A stretch of DNA of 64,000 bases from Sphingobium cloacae (GCF_002355855.1 NZ_AP017655.1:3227001-3291000), one strand, 5' to 3'; counted from the stretch's first letter, positions 37,197-47,139 are shown. The notes: generated by a model from the letters alone, not told the origin. Numbers and translations: made by a program.

Positions 37197-37922
37197 TTAT
37201 TTGCGACGCGGCGCTTCGCGATTCCAACCTACATTCCGCCGAACAACTTTAGCAGAGACACCTGCGATGATGGTGTTTTCCTCGGCAACAGATTTGGCAA
37301 CCAGCGATCTGGCTGCCACAATAGTGCCATTTGCCAACGTCACACCTTTCAGGATCATGGCATCCTGGCCGATCCAGCAATGATTGCCGATCATAACATC
37401 GGCGCCAAAATTGACCACATTACCAGTCGATAAGTCCAATATCTGGTGACCATCAGTCGTACGGATGGTAATGCCATAGGAGAGCATGCAATCTTGGCCG
37501 AACGTTACTGTAGTAGATGGCTCTTCTAACTTCAGAGACACCCCCCATGACGAAAAGTCCTTACCAATCTTCAGTCTTCCAAATGCAAAGGTGACGTGGG
37601 CGACGACATTTCTGATCGTATATTTTGACGACTCGATTTCGATAGAGCATTCCGTGCCTAGAAAGAATTTGCATCCAATGAGCTTTGCACCTTTGGAGAT
37701 TCTGACGACCGAATCCTTTCCTCTGAACTCGATCAATGCGCCGGCAATAGAAGCTGCTAACTCTTCGGTTCCGTCACTATTTATTGCAATTATCTTATTG
37801 CCATTGTTAGGCATCTGAGCTGGAGCTGGAGCTGGAGCTGGAGCTGGAGCTGTTTCAATGAGGGTTTGGGAAAGCGTTTGTTTACGGCGCAGTCGCAAAG
37901 AAATGCGTTTCAAAATATCCAT
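37197..37922 (-). CDS. Hexapeptide-repeat acyltransferase with an Ala-Pro linker
   Basis: A 241-residue protein of the left-handed beta-helix acyltransferase family. Residues about 65-235 have hexapeptide-like turns (GADVMIGNHCWIGQDAMILKG, GTIVAARSLVAKS, GVSAKVVRRN), typical of acetyltransferases of the WbbJ/MaT group that modify sugars. Residues 26-36 are an (AP)n linker coded by a 6-base tandem repeat. The gene is AT-richer than pyrG and the sugar dehydrogenase beside it, suggesting transfer. A role in surface-sugar O-acetylation is plausible. Confidence 0.75.
   Translation of the reverse strand: MDILKRISLRLRRKQTLSQTLIETAPAPAPAPAPAQMPNNGNKIIAINSDGTEELAASIAGALIEFRGKDSVVRISKGAKLIGCKFFLGTECSIEIESSKYTIRNVVAHVTFAFGRLKIGKDFSSWGVSLKLEEPSTTVTFGQDCMLSYGITIRTTDGHQILDLSTGNVVNFGADVMIGNHCWIGQDAMILKGVTLANGTIVAARSLVAKSVAEENTIIAGVSAKVVRRNVGWNREAPRRK
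37817..37852. repeat. Hexanucleotide tandem repeat (GAGCTG, six copies)
   Basis: Six perfect copies of GAGCTG (plus-strand reading) encode an alternating Ala-Pro stretch near the N-terminus of the minus-strand acyltransferase. Because the unit is six bases, copy-number change alters linker length without shifting the frame. Confidence 0.85.
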
Positions 37923-38027
37923 TGATTAGGCAGCCCCAAGATTTCAGCCGTGAGAACCTGCCTCCCAGCATCTAAATAATCAATATTTTCATGAAATTCG
38001 TGTAGCACGACCACGAAGCGCGATTGA

Positions 38028-39212
38028 TCAACCCGCAGGCGTTAGCTTCAACAACCGCCCCTGCGATCCCTGCTCGCCATCCTCCAGCAGCCAGAGCGCG
38101 CCTTCCGGCCCTTGCTCGACCTCGCGGATGCGCGCGCCCATGTCCCACTGGTCGGCCTTGGCGGCATTCTCGTCGTCCAGCTTCACCCGGATCAGCGCTT
38201 GCGCCGAAAGTCCGCCCAGAAACAGCGACCCCTTCCACTCCGGAAACAGATCGCCTGAATAATAGATCAGCCCCGCGGGCGAAATCGAAGGATTCCACCA
38301 GACCTTGGGTGCCTCGAACCCGTCATGCGGCTGATGGTCGGGAATGTCGCGCCCGTCATAATGGCTGCCGTTCGACGCCTTGGGATAGCCGTAGTTCATT
38401 CCCGGCTTGATGAGGTTCACCTCGTCCCCGCCCTGCGGTCCCATCTCCTGTTCCCAAAGCCGCCCGTCCTTGTCGAAGGCCAGCCCCAGCAGATTGCGGT
38501 GCCCATAGGACCACACCGCCGGGTGGAAGCCCTTGTCCGCCAGCGGATTGCCCGCCGCAGGGCTTCCATCGGGATTGAGCCGCAGCACCTTGCCCAAGGT
38601 CGCCTTCGGGTCCTGCGCCGGGTCGAATTTCTGCCGCTCGCCATTGGTGAAGAACAGATATTTGCCGTCCGGCGAAAAAGCGATTCGCCCGGAATAATGG
38701 CCGTTCCCGTCCACATAGGGCGTCGCACGGAAGATCGTCTTGAAGCCGTTCACCATTGCTTGCGGAGAGCAGGGCGCGCGTACACACTGCACCTGCCTTT
38801 CGACCAGTTGTCCCATGCCCAGCGCCACGCCCTTGCCGCCCGCGCCCTGTTCCGACCAGCTGAGATAAACGATCCCGTTCTTCGCGAAATCGGGATGCAG
38901 CACCACGTCCATCAGCGCGCCCTGGCCCGCGCTGTCCACGCGCGGCCCGCCGTCGATCCCGACCCGTACCTTGCCGTCCCAGCCCTTCTCCTTGTTGCGC
39001 GGATCGAACAGGATCAACTCGCCCGCCTTCTCCGTCACCAGCATCCGGCCGTCCGGCAGGAAGGTCATCGCCCATGGCGCATCGAAATCGGCGACCACCG
39101 CGGTTTCGAACGGCTTGCCTGCCTTCTCCGCCCGGTTATGCCCCGTCGCATTGTCGGCGGAACAGGCAAGCAGGACCAGCGGCAGGGCGGCTAAAGAAAA
39201 ATGGCGCATCAT
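38028..39212 (-). CDS. PQQ-dependent sugar dehydrogenase-like lipoprotein
   Basis: A protein of about 394 residues of the soluble glucose/aldose dehydrogenase beta-propeller family. A lipoprotein signal (LAALPLVLLACSADN) precedes the propeller, which contains WAMTFLPDGRMLVTEK, ALMDVVLHPDF, RIAFSPDGKYLFFTNGER and YGHRNLLGLAFD, the usual substrate and PQQ sites. ATG 39212 (or 39209) follows AGGGAGAGA. A second in-frame extension to 39263 is not needed. The electron acceptor is unknown. Confidence 0.88.
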   Translation of the reverse strand: MMRHFSLAALPLVLLACSADNATGHNRAEKAGKPFETAVVADFDAPWAMTFLPDGRMLVTEKAGELILFDPRNKEKGWDGKVRVGIDGGPRVDSAGQGALMDVVLHPDFAKNGIVYLSWSEQGAGGKGVALGMGQLVERQVQCVRAPCSPQAMVNGFKTIFRATPYVDGNGHYSGRIAFSPDGKYLFFTNGERQKFDPAQDPKATLGKVLRLNPDGSPAAGNPLADKGFHPAVWSYGHRNLLGLAFDKDGRLWEQEMGPQGGDEVNLIKPGMNYGYPKASNGSHYDGRDIPDHQPHDGFEAPKVWWNPSISPAGLIYYSGDLFPEWKGSLFLGGLSAQALIRVKLDDENAAKADQWDMGARIREVEQGPEGALWLLEDGEQGSQGRLLKLTPAG

Positions 39213-39327
39213 GAGTCTCTCCCTTTGCTTGCCCAACCCGTAGGCAGCCTGCGCGTTCCGCATTGCATTCGGCGGCGTGGAGCTTAGATAGTGCTTGTAA
39301 TATTATATCGCGAAAAGGAAAGTGGGC

Positions 39328-40512
39328 GTGAGCAGTGATCCGGTCGTCATAATAGGTTATGCGCGCACGCCGATGGGCGGGTTCCAGGGCGCGCTGTCTT
39401 CGCTCAAGGCCACCGACCTTGGCGCCGCGGCCGTCAAGGCGGCGGTCGAGCGGGGGGGCGTCCCCGCCGACGCCATCGACCGCCTCTATATGGGCTGCGT
39501 CCTCCCCGCCGGGCTGGGACAGGCGCCCGCGCGGCAGGCCGCGCTGGGGGCGGGCCTTCCCCGCTCGGTCGAGGCCACCACCGTCAACAAGATGTGCGGA
39601 TCGGGGATGCAGGCCGCGATCATGGCGCATGAGGCGCTTACGGCCGGGACCGCCGACATCATCGTCGCGGGCGGCATGGAGAGCATGACGAACGCCCCAT
39701 ATGCGCTTCCCAAGCACCGCTCCGGCGCGCGCATCGGCCATGACCGCATCATCGACACGATGATGATGGACGGGCTGGAGGACGCCTATGAACCCGGCAA
39801 GGCGATGGGCGTCTTCGCCGAGGACGCCGTGCGCGACTATCAGTTCACGCGCGAGGATCAGGACGCCTATGCCATCCGGTCGCTCGAACGCGCCAATGCC
39901 GCCATCGCCAGTGGCGCCTTCGCCAAGGAAATTACCCCCGTCACCGTCAAGGGCAGGGGCGGCGAGACGGCTGTCGACACCGACGAACAGCCCGGCAAGG
40001 CCAAGCCCGACAAGATTCCCTCCCTGAAACCCGCTTTCGTGAAGGACGGAACCATCACCGCCGCCAATGCTTCCTCCATCTCGGACGGGGCGGCGGCTCT
40101 GGTGATGACGCGCCGGAGCGTCGCGGAAAAGCTCGGCCTTCCTATCGTCGCGAAGGTCGTCGCCACCGCGGCTCACGCCCATGAGCCGTCGCAATTCACC
40201 ACCGCGCCCGTGCCAGCCATGCGCAAGGCGCTGGAGAAGGCGGGCTGGTCGGTGGCCGATGTCGACCTGTTCGAAGTCAACGAAGCCTTCGCCGTCGTCG
40301 CGATGATCGCCGCGAAGGAACTCGCCATCCCGCCCGAAAAGCTCAATGTTCATGGGGGCGCGACCGCGCTCGGCCATCCCATCGGCGCCAGCGGCGCGCG
40401 CATCCTGGCCACCCTGATCGCCGCGCTCCAGGGGCAGGGCGGCAAGCGCGGCCTGGCGTCTCTCTGCATTGGTGGCGGCGAGGCGACCGCGATGGCAATC
40501 GAACTGGCGTAG
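39328..40512 (+). CDS. Acetyl-CoA acetyltransferase (thiolase)
   Basis: A protein of about 394 residues of the thiolase family, catalysing acetyl-CoA + acetyl-CoA to acetoacetyl-CoA or the reverse. The nucleophile cysteine is in VNKMCGSGMQ (about residue 90), and the later catalytic residues lie in NEAFAVVAM, NVHGGATALGHPIGASGAR and the closing SLCIGGGEA. GTG 39328 has an AAGGAA site seven bases upstream, and GTG 39322 is possible but too close. It lies convergent to the MFS gene. Confidence 0.95.
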   Translation: MSSDPVVIIGYARTPMGGFQGALSSLKATDLGAAAVKAAVERGGVPADAIDRLYMGCVLPAGLGQAPARQAALGAGLPRSVEATTVNKMCGSGMQAAIMAHEALTAGTADIIVAGGMESMTNAPYALPKHRSGARIGHDRIIDTMMMDGLEDAYEPGKAMGVFAEDAVRDYQFTREDQDAYAIRSLERANAAIASGAFAKEITPVTVKGRGGETAVDTDEQPGKAKPDKIPSLKPAFVKDGTITAANASSISDGAAALVMTRRSVAEKLGLPIVAKVVATAAHAHEPSQFTTAPVPAMRKALEKAGWSVADVDLFEVNEAFAVVAMIAAKELAIPPEKLNVHGGATALGHPIGASGARILATLIAALQGQGGKRGLASLCIGGGEATAMAIELA

Positions 40513-40554
40513 CGGGAGGGACCGGCCGGGCGGGTGCCTTTTACCCGAAGGGCA

Positions 40555-41832
40555 TCATTTCCCGCTGCGGCTGGTCCACCAAAGTCCCATGATGCTGATC
40601 GCGGCGGCCGCCGTCATGTAAAGGCCGACCCATTCCACCCCGCGCACCGCGATCAGCCATGTCGCGACGATGGGCGCCAGCGCCCCGCCGATGATGCCGC
40701 CGAGGTTGAAGGAGAAGGACGCGCCCGTATAGCGCAACTGCACCGGGAACAGCGCGGGCAGATAGGCGCCCAGCGGTCCATAAACGAAGCCCATCATGAA
40801 AAGCGCCAGGCTGAGGATCAGGAAGATCGGCAGCAATTCCCCCGTCGCCATCGCCGGGCCAAAGGCGATTCCCATCAGGATCGTGCCGAAACAGCCCGCG
40901 ACAAGGACGCGCGTCGGGCTGCTCTTGTCGGCCCACCATCCGGCCAGGACGATGCTCGAAGCCATGAACATGATCGCGCCCAGCTGCACCGCCAGAAAGG
41001 TTTCGCGATCGATCTTCAGCATGGTGGTGCCATATCCCAGCGCGAAAGCGGTGGTGATGTAATAGATGGCGAAGCAGGCCACGACCGCGAAAGTGCCCGC
41101 GACCGCCGATCCCAGATGGTTCTGGAACAGCGTGGCGAGCGGCACGGCGGGCGGCGGCGCTTCGGCCTGTGCCGCGGCGAACTCAGGCGTTTCGGTGAGC
41201 TTCAGCCGCACCCACAGGCCCAGGAGCACGAGCACCGCGCTGCCCAGGAAAGGCAGGCGCCATCCCCATGCGAAGAAATCCTCGTCACTCAGCCACAGGC
41301 CCAGCAGCAGGAACAGCCCGTTGGCGGCGATGAAGCCGACCGGCGCGCCCAGTTGCGGGAACATGCCGAAGCGCGCGCGCCATCCGGGCGGGGCGTTCTC
41401 CACCGCCAGCAGCGCCGCGCCGCCCCATTCGCCGCCCAGCCCCAGCCCCTGCCCGAAACGCAGGATGCACAGGATCAGCGGCGCCCACCATCCGATCGTC
41501 TGGTAGGTGGGCAGAAACCCGATGGCGAGCGTCGATCCTCCCATCAGCATCAGCGATATGACCAGCGTGGCCTTGCGCCCGATCCGGTCCCCATAATGGC
41601 CGAAGATCGCCGCGCCCAAGGGCCGCGCGAAGAAGGCGAGCGCCAGACTGCCATAGGAGGCCATCAACTGCGCCGTGGGCGAGGAGGCGGGGAAGAAGAG
41701 CGCCGGAAAGATCAGGCTGGCGGCCGTGGCGTAGATATAGAAGTCGTAAAATTCGACCGCCGTGCCGATCAGGCTGGCCCCCAGCACCCGCCGTTGGCGC
41801 CAGATCGCGCCCATCCCGCCTTCACCGTCCAT
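40555..41832 (-). CDS. MHS-type MFS transporter
   Basis: A 425-residue, twelve-helix major facilitator of the metabolite:H+ symporter group. The conserved TAVEFYDFYIYATAASLIFP starts the first helix, and HYGDRIGRKATLV and RFGQGLGLGGEWGGAALLA are MHS signatures. The substrate cannot be read, and relatives move shikimate, proline betaine or dicarboxylates. It is convergent to the thiolase and 19 bases downstream of the methyltransferase gene on the same strand. Confidence 0.9.
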   Translation of the reverse strand: MDGEGGMGAIWRQRRVLGASLIGTAVEFYDFYIYATAASLIFPALFFPASSPTAQLMASYGSLALAFFARPLGAAIFGHYGDRIGRKATLVISLMLMGGSTLAIGFLPTYQTIGWWAPLILCILRFGQGLGLGGEWGGAALLAVENAPPGWRARFGMFPQLGAPVGFIAANGLFLLLGLWLSDEDFFAWGWRLPFLGSAVLVLLGLWVRLKLTETPEFAAAQAEAPPPAVPLATLFQNHLGSAVAGTFAVVACFAIYYITTAFALGYGTTMLKIDRETFLAVQLGAIMFMASSIVLAGWWADKSSPTRVLVAGCFGTILMGIAFGPAMATGELLPIFLILSLALFMMGFVYGPLGAYLPALFPVQLRYTGASFSFNLGGIIGGALAPIVATWLIAVRGVEWVGLYMTAAAAISIMGLWWTSRSGK

Positions 41833-41851
41833 CTTCTTCCCCCCGCCTTCT

Positions 41852-42667
41852 CTATCTTTTCCGCTTCTGGTTCAGCAGTTCATAGGCCATCACCGCGCAG
41901 GCGACCGCGGCGTTCAGGCTGTCCGCCTTGCCCAGCATCGGCATCTTCACCAGCAGGTCGCATTCCGCCTCATAGCTCTCCGGCAGGCCCTGCGCCTCAT
42001 TGCCGACCAGCAGGAAGGAAGGGCTTTGATAGCACAGTTCCTGATAATCCTGCGTGGCCTTGAGGCTGGTGCCGATCAGTTCGCCGGGGCCGGAGCGCAG
42101 CCACGCCATGAACTCGCCCCAGCGCGCCTGCGTGATCGATTGGGTGAAGAGCGCGCCCATGCTCGCCCGCACCGATTCGACGGAGAAGGGGTCGACGCAA
42201 TCGTCGATCAGGATCAGGCCGCCCGCGCCCACCGCGTCGCCCGTCCGCAGGATGGTGCCCAGATTGCCCGGATCGCGCAGCGACTGCGCGACGATCCAGA
42301 TGTCGGCCTTGCTCCGGTCGAGCTTCGCCAGCGGCACCAGCCGGTCGCGATAGACGCCGACGACGGCCTGCGGATTGTCCTTGCCCGAAATCTTGGAGAG
42401 GATGTCCGGCGTGGTTTCGATGACGTCGCCGCCCGCCGCCTCCATCGCCGCGATCAGGTCCACGGCCAGCGGATGCGCGGACCCGGCATGGAACAGCATG
42501 TCCGGCAGCACGCCTTCCTCGCGCGCTTCGGTCAGGATACGCAGCCCTTCGGCCAGGAACAGTCCTTCGGCCTTGCGGAACTTCTTTTCGCGCAGGGATC
42601 GGACGCGCTTGACCAGAGGGTTGGAAAATCCGGTAATCTCGCGTGCCACGCCGTGTGGGTTCCTCAA
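41852..42667 (-). CDS. TrmH/SpoU-family RNA 2'-O-methyltransferase
   Basis: A 271-residue SPOUT methyltransferase acting on tRNA or rRNA. An N-terminal substrate-binding region (FRKAEGLFLAEGLRIL) is followed by the knot domain with SLRDPGNLGTILRTGDAVG (motif 1), FLLVGNEAQGLPES (motif 2) and DSLNAAVACAVMAYELL (motif 3). Exact target is unknown. Confidence 0.93.
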   Translation of the reverse strand: MRNPHGVAREITGFSNPLVKRVRSLREKKFRKAEGLFLAEGLRILTEAREEGVLPDMLFHAGSAHPLAVDLIAAMEAAGGDVIETTPDILSKISGKDNPQAVVGVYRDRLVPLAKLDRSKADIWIVAQSLRDPGNLGTILRTGDAVGAGGLILIDDCVDPFSVESVRASMGALFTQSITQARWGEFMAWLRSGPGELIGTSLKATQDYQELCYQSPSFLLVGNEAQGLPESYEAECDLLVKMPMLGKADSLNAAVACAVMAYELLNQKRKR

Positions 42668-42718
42668 AAGCGATGAAGCCGCCTCTCTATAGGCGTGGCC
42701 CGGAAAAGGGTAGGGGCT

Positions 42719-42991
42719 CTATTCTTCCCCGAACTTGTCCTCCACCAGCGTGACGAGCTGGATCAACGCATCCTGCGCTTCGGGGCCCGCGGCGCTGATG
42801 GTGATCGAATCGCCCATCGCCGCGCCCAGCATCATCAGCCCCATGATCGACGTGCCGGTGACTTCATTGCCGTCCTTCCTGACGGTGATCTGCGCGGGAA
42901 GGCCGCTGGCCAGGGTGACGAACTTGGCGCTGGCGCGGGCATGAAGGCCGCGCTTGTTGCTGATCCGGACTTCCTGGCTGATTTCGTTCAT
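42719..42991 (-). CDS. ptsH: HPr-like phosphocarrier protein
   Basis: A 90-residue HPr with the phosphorylated histidine His17 in NKRGLHARASAKF and the HprK-target serine Ser48 in GTSIMGLMML. It takes phosphate from enzyme I and passes it to EIIA. The start overlaps the EIIA stop by 4 bases (ATGA). It belongs to the regulatory PTS of alphaproteobacteria, where no sugar permeases are needed. Confidence 0.96.
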   Translation of the reverse strand: MNEISQEVRISNKRGLHARASAKFVTLASGLPAQITVRKDGNEVTGTSIMGLMMLGAAMGDSITISAAGPEAQDALIQLVTLVEDKFGEE

Positions 42992-43392
42992 GTAGTGCTA
43001 CCCAATAGTTCCGACGCGACGCTGATATATTTCTGGCCCGCCTCCCGCGCGGCGGCCACGGCGGACCTGACGTCCATCACCTTGCGCGCGCTTTCCAGGC
43101 GGATGAGCATGGGCAGGTTGATGCCCGCGATCACCTCGATCTCGCCCGCGCGCAGCAGCGATATGGCAAGGTTGGACGGCGTGCCCCCGAACAGGTCCGT
43201 CAGCAGGATCACGCCCGAACCATCGTTCACGCGCTCGACCGCGGCGGTGATGTCCGCGCGGCGCAATTCCATGTCGTCCTCCGGCCCGATGCAGATCGTC
43301 TCGATCTGCTGCTGCGGCCCGACGACATGCTCCATCGCCACAACGAATTCCGTCGCGAGCGCCCCATGGGTGACAAGTACGAGTCCAATCAT
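42988..43392 (-). CDS. PTS EIIA component of the mannose/ManX type
   Basis: A 134-residue EIIA of the mannose family with the phosphorylation site His9 in LVLVTHGALA and the family motif LLTDLFGGTPSNLA. It sits in the regulatory PTS with HPr, HprK and RapZ and senses carbon/nitrogen state. The ATG at 43392 is used because upstream in-frame codons overlap rapZ. Confidence 0.94.
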   Translation of the reverse strand: MIGLVLVTHGALATEFVVAMEHVVGPQQQIETICIGPEDDMELRRADITAAVERVNDGSGVILLTDLFGGTPSNLAISLLRAGEIEVIAGINLPMLIRLESARKVMDVRSAVAAAREAGQKYISVASELLGSTT

Positions 43393-43414
43393 CTGCTCTA
43401 ACGGCCCACCTGTT

Positions 43415-44356
43415 TCATGATTGTGCTTTCGGGCCTCCCGGTCTGCGCTTCTCCAGGGCGTCCTGGGGCGCTGATTCCATGTTTCTGTGGCTGACCGTGG
43501 GCGAAAAGCCCGCGTCTTGCAAGTATCTGGCGACGCGCTCGGCCACGTGCACCGACCGGTGCCGTCCGCCGGTGCAGCCGAAAGCGACCGTGATGTAGCT
43601 TTTCCCGCCCTCCGCATAGCGGGGCAGCAGAGTGGCCAGCAGTTCCTCGATCCGCCGGATGCTGTCCTCATAGGCCGGGTCCTGCGCGATATAGGCGGCG
43701 ACCTCCGCGTCCTGCCCGGTCCTGGGCCGCAGCGCGTCCTCCCAATGCGGGTTGCGCAGATAGCGCATGTCGAACATCAGGTCGGCATTGCGGGGCACGC
43801 CGCGCGAAAAGCCGAAGGACAGGATCGTCAGCACCGGATCGGACAGCCGCTCGCGCGCATAGCGGTTGCGGATTTCCTGTTGCAGCGCATTGCTGCTGAA
43901 CGTGGTCGTATCGATGACCTGCGCGGCCCAGCGGCGCAGCGGCGCGGTCAGCTCCCGCTCGCGCGCGATGCCGTCGGCGGCGGGCCGGTCGAGCGCCAGG
44001 GGATGCCGCCGCCGCGTTTCGGCGAAGCGCCGCTCCAGTTCGCTGCCCGAACAGTCGAGGAACAGCGTCTCGACATCGTGGCCATGTTTTTCGCGCAGCG
44101 CCTTGATCCGGCGGACGATGGCATTGGCGTCGAACCCCCGGGTGCGCGCGTCGATGCCGATGGCGAGCGGGCGCTCGTCCGCCTCGCTGTGCCCGGCCGC
44201 CAGCGGAGTGTCCAGCAGCCGGTCGAGCAGGACCAGCGGCAGATTGTCCACCACTTCCCAGCCCATGTCCTCCAGCGTCTTGAGCGCGGTCGTCTTGCCC
44301 GCGCCGGAAAGCCCGGACACCAGCAATATCGTCTTGGGCGCAGGCGTCTCCGTCAT
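43415..44356 (-). CDS. rapZ: RNase adapter RapZ/YvcJ-like nucleotide-binding protein
   Basis: A 313-residue P-loop protein. Walker A is SGLSGAGKTTAL (about residue 15), and later family features include LDCSGSELERRFAETRRRHPL, SFGFSRGVPRNADLMFDMRYLRNP and VAFGCTGGRHRSV, the last for the C-terminal RNA- or ligand-binding domain. In enterobacteria RapZ directs RNase E to GlmZ RNA, and in alphaproteobacteria the role is less clear. It overlaps hprK by 4 bases. Confidence 0.94.
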   Translation of the reverse strand: MTETPAPKTILLVSGLSGAGKTTALKTLEDMGWEVVDNLPLVLLDRLLDTPLAAGHSEADERPLAIGIDARTRGFDANAIVRRIKALREKHGHDVETLFLDCSGSELERRFAETRRRHPLALDRPAADGIARERELTAPLRRWAAQVIDTTTFSSNALQQEIRNRYARERLSDPVLTILSFGFSRGVPRNADLMFDMRYLRNPHWEDALRPRTGQDAEVAAYIAQDPAYEDSIRRIEELLATLLPRYAEGGKSYITVAFGCTGGRHRSVHVAERVARYLQDAGFSPTVSHRNMESAPQDALEKRRPGGPKAQS

Positions 44357-44784
44357 GCCCGGCCCATCGCTTTCAGCGCCAGTTCGACCTTGACCGGCGC
44401 GGACGCTTCCAGCGCCGCGATGTGCACCAGCGGAATGTCGATGCCCGCGAGCCGGCGGCTTTCGCCCTCGACCGGAAGCCGTTCCGTCCCCTCGCCCAGA
44501 TGCGCGATCAGCGCGACCGGCGCGCCGTCCCGATGCGGCATGTCGACCACGCCGATGCCGCGCACCTCCATCCTGCCCGCGATGGTGGCGGGCGCGCTGG
44601 CGATCAGCCGCCCGCCTTCCGCCGTCAGGATCGTGTAATCGTCGCTCACCAGCACCGCTCCCCGATCGATCAGGCGCAGCGCCAGATCCGATTTCCCCGC
44701 GCCGCTCGGCCCCTGAAGCAGCACGGCGCGCCCGCCGATGGCGACGCTTGTCGCATGCAATGTCTGAGAAGCCGCGCCCGTCAT
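44353..44784 (-). CDS. hprK: HPr kinase/phosphorylase, short alphaproteobacterial form
   Basis: A 143-residue HprK consisting only of the catalytic domain. Walker A GPSGAGKSDLAL lies near residue 25, followed by LVSDDYTIL and a later MEVRGIGVVDM with the HprK signature. It would phosphorylate Ser48 of HPr. Full-length Gram-positive HprK is about 310 residues, and the short form is normal for alphaproteobacteria. It lies between chvG and rapZ. Confidence 0.93.
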   Translation of the reverse strand: MTGAASQTLHATSVAIGGRAVLLQGPSGAGKSDLALRLIDRGAVLVSDDYTILTAEGGRLIASAPATIAGRMEVRGIGVVDMPHRDGAPVALIAHLGEGTERLPVEGESRRLAGIDIPLVHIAALEASAPVKVELALKAMGRA

Positions 44785-44873
44785 GATCCGCCCTCTTCTA
44801 GCCCCGGTCGCACGGGGAAGATATGGGGGAAAGCGCCGGGACCATAAATACTGTTCCGGTGGGGGACGAAACC

Positions 44874-46466
44874 CTATTCCGACACCAATCCGGGGTCGCG
44901 CTCGACCGCCATGGGCAGGCGCACGATGAAGCGGGCGCCGCTCTGTTCGTCCTCGCGGTCGGCGATGCTGACCTTGCCCTGATGTCCCTCCACGATGGAG
45001 CGGGCGATGGCGAGGCCGAGGCCGGAATGCTTCCCGAACGCCTCGCTTTCGGGCCGCACGCTGTGGAAGCGGCGGAAGACATGCTCGCGCTCCGATTCCG
45101 GGACGCCCGGCCCTTCATCCTCGACGCTGACCAGCACTTCATTGTCGGCCACCGTGGCGATGATCTGCACCAGCCCGCCGTCGGGCGAGAAGGATACGGC
45201 ATTGTCGATCAGATTGTCGAGCACGCGGATCAGCCGCTGCTCCTCGCCCAGCACCACCGCCACATCCTTGCGCGGACGGGCGAAGGCGAGGCGGACGCCC
45301 CTCGGCACGCCGCGCGCCTCGCGGGCGATCACCATCTTTTCGATGAGCAGGCCCAGGTCGATCGGCTCGAAACGGGTGCGCGAAAGCTGCGCATCGATAC
45401 GGGAAGCCTCGGCGATGTCGGTCACCAGCCGGTCCAGCCGCCGCACATCCTCCTTGCAGATGTCCATGAGCTGCGTTCGCAAATCGGGCTGCTCCACCCG
45501 GTCCAGCGCATCCAGCGCTGATCGCAACGAGGCGATGGGGTTCTTGAGTTCATGACTGACATCGGCGGCGAAGGCGTCGGTGGCGTCGATCCGCTGGCGC
45601 AGCGCATGGCTCATGTCGGAAAGGGCGCGGGCCAGCATCCCGATCTCGTCCCGCCGTTCGGGCAGGCGCGGCACCGTCACCTCGCGCGCGCGGCCCAGCC
45701 GGACGCGCACGGCGGCGCGCGCGAGGCTCTGGATCGGCTGCGCGATGGTCCGGGCGAGGAACAGCGACAGCAGCACCGAAGCCAGCACGGCCGCCGCCAG
45801 CACGATCCCCAGCCGCAGCCGCTCCGCCCGGACGATGCGGGTGATGTCGCGGGCGTTTTCGGTGGACAGCAGGCTGGTGCCGTCCTTCATCTTCACGGCG
45901 GCGGAGATCATGAACGTCCGGTCGGGCGCATAGCGGTTGGCGGCTTGCGGCCTGCCGGTCTTGTCCGCCAGCATGATTTCCGGCCATGCCTGCGCGCGGT
46001 CAACGGCGGGTTCCTCGAAATTGGGCGGCCGGTCCGCGAAGACGACGCGATCCATCATCTTGTCCAGGAAGCGCGCGACATGCCGTTTCAACTCCTCTTC
46101 GGACGGCAGGCGCAGGCGGTAACGCGGCGCGTCCAGTGTGAAGCTGTCCGCGATCAGCCGCCCGTCCGGCGCATAGCGGCGCACCCGGTCGTCCGTCTGC
46201 CGTGCATAGGCGGCGACCAGCTTGTCATGCAGTTCCGGCGGCGCGTTCTCCAGCCCTATGGCGAGCAGCTTGAGTTCGCGCGCCGACTGTTCCAGCCGGT
46301 CGTCGACGATCCGCGTGCGATAGCTGTCGAGATAGAAAAAACCGCCCGCCAGCAGGGCCAGCGCGAATACGTTCACCGCCAGGATGCGCAGCGTCAGGCT
46401 GATGCGGCCCGACCAGCGCACGGCGAGCGGCGCGTCATTCCTCGGAGAATCGGTATCCGGCGCCAT
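44874..46466 (-). CDS. chvG: Sensor histidine kinase ChvG
   Basis: A 530-residue membrane kinase. A transmembrane helix ([19 protein letters not shown]), a periplasmic sensor region, a second helix ([20 protein letters not shown]), a HAMP domain ([17 protein letters not shown]) and the phospho-acceptor [17 protein letters not shown] (His about 320) precede the ATPase motifs [14 protein letters not shown] and GPGVPESE. It phosphorylates ChvI and controls envelope and carbon genes in rhizobia. ATG 46466 is chosen because the longer ORF lacks conserved residues. It overlaps chvI by 32 bases. Confidence 0.93.
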   Translation of the reverse strand: MAPDTDSPRNDAPLAVRWSGRISLTLRILAVNVFALALLAGGFFYLDSYRTRIVDDRLEQSARELKLLAIGLENAPPELHDKLVAAYARQTDDRVRRYAPDGRLIADSFTLDAPRYRLRLPSEEELKRHVARFLDKMMDRVVFADRPPNFEEPAVDRAQAWPEIMLADKTGRPQAANRYAPDRTFMISAAVKMKDGTSLLSTENARDITRIVRAERLRLGIVLAAAVLASVLLSLFLARTIAQPIQSLARAAVRVRLGRAREVTVPRLPERRDEIGMLARALSDMSHALRQRIDATDAFAADVSHELKNPIASLRSALDALDRVEQPDLRTQLMDICKEDVRRLDRLVTDIAEASRIDAQLSRTRFEPIDLGLLIEKMVIAREARGVPRGVRLAFARPRKDVAVVLGEEQRLIRVLDNLIDNAVSFSPDGGLVQIIATVADNEVLVSVEDEGPGVPESEREHVFRRFHSVRPESEAFGKHSGLGLAIARSIVEGHQGKVSIADREDEQSGARFIVRLPMAVERDPGLVSE

Positions 46467-47139
46467 ATAATGTGTCGATCGCGTTGAAATCGGAATCCAC
46501 CTCGCGGAACTTGCGGCGCAGCCGCTTGATATGGCTGTCGATGGTGCGGTCGTCGACATAGACATCGTCCTGATAGGCCGCGTCCATCAACTGATTGCGG
46601 TTCTTGACCACGCCGGGCCGCTGGGCAAGCGTTTCGAGGATCAGGAATTCCGTGACGGTCAGCGTCACGTCCTTGCCGTCCCATTTCACCCGATGGCGGG
46701 CCGGGTCCATCTCCAGCCGTCCGCGCACGATGGGTTCCACCACCGGGTCGTCGGGCGCCGCGGGCGTGCGGCTGACCTCCGCGCGGCGCAGGATCGCCCG
46801 GATGCGCGCGATCAGCAGCCGCTGGGAAAAGGGCTTGGCGATATAATCGTCCGCTCCCATGGCGAGGCCGAGCGCCTCGTCCAGTTCGTCCGCCTTGGAC
46901 GTGAGGAAGATGACCGGCATGTGGCTTTTCTCGCGCAGCCGCCGCAACAGTTCGAGACCGTCCATGCGCGGCATCTTGATGTCGAACACCGCCAGATCCG
47001 CCGGATTGTCGAGCAGGGCCTTGAGCGCGACATCCGGGTCCGCATAGACGCGCGTCACGAAGCCTTCGGCCTGGAGCGCGATGGACACGGACGTCAGGAT
47101 ATTCTTGTCATCATCCACAAGGGCGATGGTGGCTGTCAT
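46435..47139 (-). CDS. chvI: Response regulator ChvI
   Basis: A 234-residue OmpR-family regulator. The receiver has [14 protein letters not shown] and the phosphorylated Asp in [16 protein letters not shown] (about residue 52). The C-terminal winged helix contains [15 protein letters not shown] and [16 protein letters not shown]. ChvI acts on pckA and on envelope and stress genes in Agrobacterium and Sinorhizobium. The 281-base gap to divergent pckA therefore probably holds a ChvI-controlled promoter. Confidence 0.95.
   Translation of the reverse strand: MTATIALVDDDKNILTSVSIALQAEGFVTRVYADPDVALKALLDNPADLAVFDIKMPRMDGLELLRRLREKSHMPVIFLTSKADELDEALGLAMGADDYIAKPFSQRLLIARIRAILRRAEVSRTPAAPDDPVVEPIVRGRLEMDPARHRVKWDGKDVTLTVTEFLILETLAQRPGVVKNRNQLMDAAYQDDVYVDDRTIDSHIKRLRRKFREVDSDFNAIDTLYGAGYRFSEE

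Noticed and set aside
40534-42063. A 509-residue plus-strand frame opposite the MHS transporter
   Set aside because: Its translation is rich in Arg, Gln and His without hydrophobic or catalytic patterns. The minus-strand frame is a clear twelve-helix transporter.
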